Below the pieces are notes generated by a model, which ran no database searches, was not told the origin of the DNA, and saw only the letters and a program-made list of their open reading frames with translations. Positions 60,767-64,000 of a stretch of DNA of 64,000 bases are shown one piece after another; the first letter of the stretch is position 1; each line of letters starts with the position of its first letter. The DNA is from a bacterium (GTDB lineage: Bacteria; Actinomycetota; Acidimicrobiia; Acidimicrobiales; Bin134), in NCBI GenBank assembly GCA_026705465.1, contig JAPPAP010000019.1:109400-173399 (forward strand), given 5' to 3'. The position numbers and the translations under genes are program-made.

Positions 60767-61079
60767 CAGCACTCCTCACGGATGCAGCTCTTATGGCGCA
60801 TACCGCATCTATTTTATCCTTGCTCGCTTGAGGCTGCGGCGTGAGCGGCCAGGTCAAAGGGGCCTCGTCACGAGACGTGCCTGCACCGGACACGCCAGCC
60901 CGCCCAAACAACGGGCTGAACCCCTCAAGGAGTCGCCTGAACCCCACTATGGTCGTCGGCGTCAGCCACCATTCCGGCCACTCACACCGCAGCAGTACGT
61001 CACGGTAGAGCATGAAGCCTGTGGACCGTAAGGAGGATAAGGGGGATTCCCTGTGGATTTCAGGTGAATATCTGGAGAC
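60767..61079. other. Intergenic region between nrdJ and a reductase gene
   Basis: This 313-bp divergent region holds no supported protein. It contains the near-palindrome CTCGTCACGAG near 60863 and a direct repeat of CTGAACCCC near 60917 and 60938. An AT-rich patch (ATCTATTTTATCC, 60807-60819) is a possible promoter for nrdJ. No adenosylcobalamin riboswitch box was recognised on either strand, although B12 regulation of nrdJ would be plausible. AAGGAGGATAAG near 61030 resembles a ribosome site but serves no evident frame. Confidence 0.4.
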
Positions 61080-61850
61080 ATGCCCAACCAACCCGCCTGC
61101 TACGGTCGGCAGCAGGTGGATCAGCTGCTTCCTCGGTTCGTCTCCGACATCGACCCGGTCTCTCTCTATGCGTCCGACCGGCGCGTCCCCCATGGCGATC
61201 GCCCGTGGCTGATGCTGAATATGGTGACCTCTGCCGACGGCGCCACATCGGTCGACAACGTGTCGGAGGGATTGTCGGGCCCCGAGGATCGACGGGTGTT
61301 CTCCGCGATCCGGGCGGTAGCCGACGTGATCTTGGTGGCGGCTGAGACCGTGCGGCGCGAGGGATACGGACCGCCCAAGACCAACCCGGAGGTTGCCGCC
61401 AGTCGAGAGGGGCGGAACCAGTCGTCGAGACCTCGGCTGGCCGTGGTGAGCGGTTCGCTGGACCTGGACTTCACTGCGCCGATGTTCGAAGACCGCCCAC
61501 CGCCGATGTTGTTCACAGTGGACGATCCGCCTGCCCATCGCCTGCCCCAGGCCGAGGCGGCCGCGGAAGTCCACCGGGTGGGCGACGAACACGTGGACTT
61601 GGCCGAAGTGTTGCAACGGATAGGGCAGGCCGGGGCCGACGTCGTCTTGGCCGAAGGGGGTCCCGGCCTCAACGGACAGCTTCTCGCCGCCGGACTCCTG
61701 GATGAGTTGTGCTGGACGATCTCGCCAACAATGGTCGGTGGCGACAGTCCCCGGATGACGCGAGGTACCCCACCCCGGCTCGACCGTCTGCGGCTGGATC
61801 GAGTGCTGGCTCAAGATCACACCCTGTTTCTGCGCTACCTCACCCACTGA
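61080..61850 (+). CDS. RibD C-terminal-domain pyrimidine reductase-like protein
   Basis: A 256-residue dihydrofolate-reductase-fold protein of the RibD_C family. Seen: WLMLNMVTSADGATSVDN near 43-60 (NADPH/substrate region), LSGPEDRRVFSAIRAVADVILVAAETVRREGYG near 65-97, VVLAEGGPGLNGQLLAAGLLDELC near 187-211 and ISPTMVGGD near 214. In riboflavin or F420-type pathways the domain reduces a ribosyl-pyrimidine with NADPH; in actinobacteria stand-alone copies are common and unassigned. No other riboflavin gene is nearby. Confidence 0.88.
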   Translation: MPNQPACYGRQQVDQLLPRFVSDIDPVSLYASDRRVPHGDRPWLMLNMVTSADGATSVDNVSEGLSGPEDRRVFSAIRAVADVILVAAETVRREGYGPPKTNPEVAASREGRNQSSRPRLAVVSGSLDLDFTAPMFEDRPPPMLFTVDDPPAHRLPQAEAAAEVHRVGDEHVDLAEVLQRIGQAGADVVLAEGGPGLNGQLLAAGLLDELCWTISPTMVGGDSPRMTRGTPPRLDRLRLDRVLAQDHTLFLRYLTH

Positions 61851-61880
61851 CCAAGCCTTCGTGCTAAGGCGCCGAGCCGC

Positions 61881-62180
61881 TTAACGACCGTCGGAGCTGA
61901 CCCGCAGGGCGGTGTCGCCCACGATCACGTAAGCCGGTTCTGACTGGGACAGCCCCGCGGCCGGAGCCTCGGGAGACAGCGACCAGTGGAGCTTGCCGGC
62001 AGCGAACGAACTAGCCCACAGCACCAGGAACAAGGCGGACACGGCCAGTGCCCTTCGGAACCAGTACACCGGGGCGGGGAGCCGAGTGGCTACCGGTCGA
62101 CGAGGGGACTGAGACGGACAGTCAGAGACCAAGGTCAAAGCGGGCCGGACCTGGGGTTGGTCGTACATGGGTAAAGCCAT
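61881..62180 (-). CDS. Small single-pass membrane protein, hypothetical
   Basis: A 99-residue protein: a polar, proline-rich N-terminus of about 40 residues, one hydrophobic segment (WFRRALAVSALFLVLWASSFAAG, about 40-61), and a short outside tail ending EPAYVIVGDTALRVSSDGR. The tail's YVIVGDTALRV resembles the first strand of a LysM repeat, which would be cut short. Membrane-anchored LysM proteins do occur near nrdR/nrdJ in actinobacteria, but this is only a guess. It converges on the RibD-C reductase. Confidence 0.5.
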   Translation of the reverse strand: MALPMYDQPQVRPALTLVSDCPSQSPRRPVATRLPAPVYWFRRALAVSALFLVLWASSFAAGKLHWSLSPEAPAAGLSQSEPAYVIVGDTALRVSSDGR

Positions 62181-62250
62181 GTGACCATTGTCCAGACCGC
62201 GGTGACAGTTAGTCGCCCAACGGGCAGAAAATGGCCGCTAAGCTGGGCTT

Positions 62251-62276
62251 TTGAAATTCCCAGCGGAGTATTTCAA
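62251..62276 (-). terminator. Terminator-like inverted repeat after dapE
   Basis: TTGAAAT (62251-62257) and ATTTCAA (62270-62276) form a perfect 7-bp stem around 12 nt, overlapping the dapE stop codon. It is followed on the minus strand by only AAAAG, with no U-run, so rho-independent termination is uncertain. It could instead be an operator for the small membrane gene. Confidence 0.4.
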
Positions 62277-63337
62277 CTTGCGGTGATGAGTGCTTCCAGG
62301 CAGCGTCGATAAGACTCCACCGCAGCTCGGTCCACCCGCTCTTCCGCGGTGTGGGCCAATGTCGAGTCGCCAGGTCCGAAGTTGGCCGCCGGTATGCCCC
62401 GCTCGGCGAAAAAGGCCACGTCGGTCCAACCCAGCTTGGCCTTTATCTCCAGGTTGTTGTCTCCGATCAGTCTTTGCAGCACCGGATGGCCCAAGCCCGG
62501 CAGAGCGGCCGGTGCATGTTCGGTGACCTCGAATTGGTCGTCGTCGCCCAGCAGGGGCGCCAGCAGTTCTCGCAGGATGTCCTCGGCTTCGGTAGGGCGG
62601 CGGTCAGGAGCGTAGCGATAGCCCAAGGTCACCTGGGCCTGGTCGGGCACCACGTTCCCGGCCACTCCGCCTTCGACGGCCACCGCCTGAAGTGACTCTC
62701 TAAACTGGCAGCCGTCGATCACCGGCGTGCGGGGTTCGTATGCCTCCGCCAGCCTGAGCACCGATCCCAGCCGGTGAATGGCGTTGACCCCCATCCACGG
62801 CCGGGCGGTGTGGGCGCGGGCACCGGCCAGCGTCACCACCGCCCGCATCGATCCCTGGCAGCCGGCCTCAATCGCTCCCCCAGTGGGCTCGCCCAACAGG
62901 GCCACGTCGGCAGCCAGCAGGTCGGGACGGACTTCGAACAGCTCTCGCAGTCCGCTATCGGCAACGCGGACTTCCTCACGGGCGTAGAACAGCCACGTCA
63001 CATCCACCGCCGGTTCGGCCACATCGGCGGCCAGTTCCAGCATCACCGCTAGCGCGGACTTCATATCGGCGGCTCCGAGGCCCCACAGCACGTCGCCTTC
63101 GATGCGGGCGACCGCGTTGTCGTTGGGGGGCACGGTGTCGCTGTGGCCGCCGATCAGCACCCGCAGGGGTCGTCCCAAATCGGTCCGGGCCACCACGTTG
63201 TCGCCCACACGATCCACGCTGAGCCCAGGCACGGCCCGCAGTCGAGACTCGATGAGATCGGCGATTGCCGCCTCCTGGTAGGACACCGAGGCCACATCGA
63301 TCAGCTCAGCCGTCTTGGCCAGAAGATCAGTGGTCAT
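62273..63337 (-). CDS. dapE: Succinyl-diaminopimelate desuccinylase
   Basis: A 354-residue M20-family zinc amidase releasing succinate from N-succinyl-LL-diaminopimelate for lysine and peptidoglycan synthesis. Seen: LIGGHSDTVPPNDN near 62-75 (zinc His, Asp), GLGAADMKSALAVML near 87 (bridging Asp), YAREEV near 117 (catalytic Glu pair), GEPTGGAIEAGCQG near 148, and HTAEERVD near 326 (zinc His). It follows dapD on the same strand across a 243-nt gap containing a long inverted-repeat element. Length matches actinobacterial DapE. Confidence 0.93.
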   Translation of the reverse strand: MTTDLLAKTAELIDVASVSYQEAAIADLIESRLRAVPGLSVDRVGDNVVARTDLGRPLRVLIGGHSDTVPPNDNAVARIEGDVLWGLGAADMKSALAVMLELAADVAEPAVDVTWLFYAREEVRVADSGLRELFEVRPDLLAADVALLGEPTGGAIEAGCQGSMRAVVTLAGARAHTARPWMGVNAIHRLGSVLRLAEAYEPRTPVIDGCQFRESLQAVAVEGGVAGNVVPDQAQVTLGYRYAPDRRPTEAEDILRELLAPLLGDDDQFEVTEHAPAALPGLGHPVLQRLIGDNNLEIKAKLGWTDVAFFAERGIPAANFGPGDSTLAHTAEERVDRAAVESYRRCLEALITAS

Positions 63338-63416
63338 GGCTTGCCTCTCCAGCGATTTTCGCCACGCCGGCAGGCGCGGACCCGTGGATGGGGCCAGCCT
63401 GTGGATAAGTCATGGC

Positions 63417-63582
63417 TAGTGGTCCGTCTGTGAATTGACAGGAGCGGATTGCGACGGCAGCGGCGTTCCTCGCAAGGCGCACCGACGCAGCCATACCCGG
63501 AGCGTACGGCAAGGAGGAGCAACGCCGCGAGGGGCGTCGATGCCTAGCAGGACGCCCTGACCAATTCGCAGACGGACCACTA
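63417..63582. repeat. 166-bp element bounded by 21-bp inverted repeats (MITE-like or structured RNA)
   Basis: The arms 63417-63437 and 63562-63582 are inverted repeats, identical at 20 of 21 positions; on plus-strand RNA the exception is a G-U pair, so the helix is continuous. The outermost bases are TA. Inside, GCGGCGTT pairs with AACGCCGC, CAGG with CCTG, and CGACG with CGTCG, giving a rod-like fold. The right arm contains the dapD stop. No frame is supported. It may be a Tc1/mariner-type MITE (TA ends), a 6S-like RNA or a termination structure. Confidence 0.65.
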
Positions 63583-63942
63583 TGTGGCCGCGCCGTGCTC
63601 TCGTAGCACATCGTTCAGTTGGGCTTTGTCGTGGCGTTCGCCGGGCTCGAGGTGCTTGATCACCAACACGCAGGGCATACCGAACGTCCCCCCGTCGAAG
63701 GTGCGGGACCGGGTAGCCGACACCGCTACACACCAATCGGGCACCACACCGCGTCCGAGCTCCTCACCGGTAGCAGCGTCGATGACCGGGATCGAGCCAG
63801 TGAGCACGCATCCTGCGCCCAACACCACGCCGTCGCCCACCCGGGCACCGTCGGCCACGATGCAGCGACTCCCAATCAGGCAGTCGTCGCCCACGATGAC
63901 CGGTGCGGCCTGGGGGGGCTCCAGCACCCCGCCGATGCCCAC
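63580..63942 (-). pseudogene. dapD: Tetrahydrodipicolinate N-succinyltransferase, C-terminal part only (broken at window edge)
   Basis: A left-handed beta-helix C-terminal part of DapD, which succinylates tetrahydrodipicolinate just before DapE. Seen: RVGIGGVLEPPQAAPVIVGD, hexapeptide repeats near SRCIVADGARVGDGVVLGAG, and an end matching actinobacterial DapD (VPDWCVAV, FGMPCVLVI). Roughly the first 200 residues are missing. Upstream of about 63950 the sequence turns AT-rich, and the frame meets a TAA at 63973-63975. Either the contig end is chimeric or the gene is truly truncated. Confidence is high for the family, low for whether it is intact in the organism. Confidence 0.75.
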
Positions 63943-63949
63943 CCTCTCT

Positions 63950-64000
63950 TGAAGAGTATGTATTATTACTTTTTACCAGATAGCCTGATATGAGGACTAA
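63950..64000. other. AT-rich terminal scrap, probably assembly artefact
   Basis: The last ~50 bases are strikingly AT-rich (TATGTATTATTACTTTTTACC) compared with the high-GC remainder. They interrupt dapD mid-motif and carry stops in its frame. This looks like a mis-joined read end or adapter-like scrap. No gene is supported. Confidence 0.6.

Noticed and set aside
60767..61079. Adenosylcobalamin riboswitch upstream of nrdJ
   Set aside because: No B12-box core was recognised on the minus strand; only generic hairpins and a short direct repeat are visible.

Overview
The window is a high-GC actinobacterial chromosome segment, most likely from an uncultured Acidimicrobiia-type lineage. This is inferred from actinobacterial hallmarks: mycothiol-linked (maleylpyruvate isomerase-type) and F420/LLM oxidoreductases, a DUF2510-RDD membrane protein, a B12-dependent class II ribonucleotide reductase, many acyl-CoA/SDR/amidohydrolase genes, and frequent GTG, TTG and even CTG starts. 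Both edges are contig-like: the left edge cuts a glycerol kinase, and the right edge is an AT-rich scrap joined to a broken dapD.

Layout. 1-8.4 kb: glpK 3' end, RNase P RNA, a coiled-coil/zinc-ribbon protein coupled to a bifunctional penicillin-binding protein, a PPOX protein, and a CoA-ester lyase coupled to acetoacetyl-CoA synthetase. 8.4-25.6 kb: a dense catabolic region with an amidohydrolase, DUF1214 protein, a DegT-fold enzyme with His in place of the PLP lysine, zinc alcohol dehydrogenase, two SDRs, class III aminotransferase, LLM oxidoreductase, P450, sugar-isomerase-like protein, acyl-CoA dehydrogenase, an iron-type ABC ATPase/permease pair behind an IdeR/DtxR-like box, epoxide hydrolase, and an AhpD/CMD-family protein read here as a selenoprotein. 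25.6-34.9 kb: EamA transporter, tRNA-Val, an orphan amino-acid-binding lipoprotein, an intact EEP-family gene plus a deleted remnant of a second copy, a KhtTU-like K+/H+ antiporter pair, an FAD oxidoreductase, and a repeat-rich metallopeptidase-like lipoprotein.

35.0-42.2 kb is an accessory, defence-like island: a toxin/antitoxin-like pair behind a palindrome, a strong terminator, DUF6226 and GNAT genes, and then a zinc-ribbon HNH nuclease divergent from an 857-aa AAA_13 (Rad50/RloC-like) ATPase with a zinc-hook CxxC and a C-terminal R-x4-H. A lone ScoMcrA-type N-terminal head domain follows. 42.2-64 kb returns to housekeeping and catabolic genes: tRNA-Cys, tRNA-Gly, a methionine operon (SAM-family riboswitch - metX - trans-sulfuration enzyme - Fpg/Nei glycosylase started by CTG), a DEAD-box helicase, lgt, SDR/BKACE genes, a GH13 glucosidase, a second zinc alcohol dehydrogenase, nrdJ, a RibD-C reductase, dapE, a 166-bp element with long terminal inverted repeats, and truncated dapD.

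The most notable item is the in-frame UGA at 25365-25367 on the minus strand. It falls exactly where the second redox cysteine of the CxxC motif belongs and is followed by a stem-loop with bacterial-SECIS geometry. The HNH/AAA_13/ScoMcrA-head neighbourhood is the best candidate for an undescribed defence system, but that is inferred from domains and gene order only.
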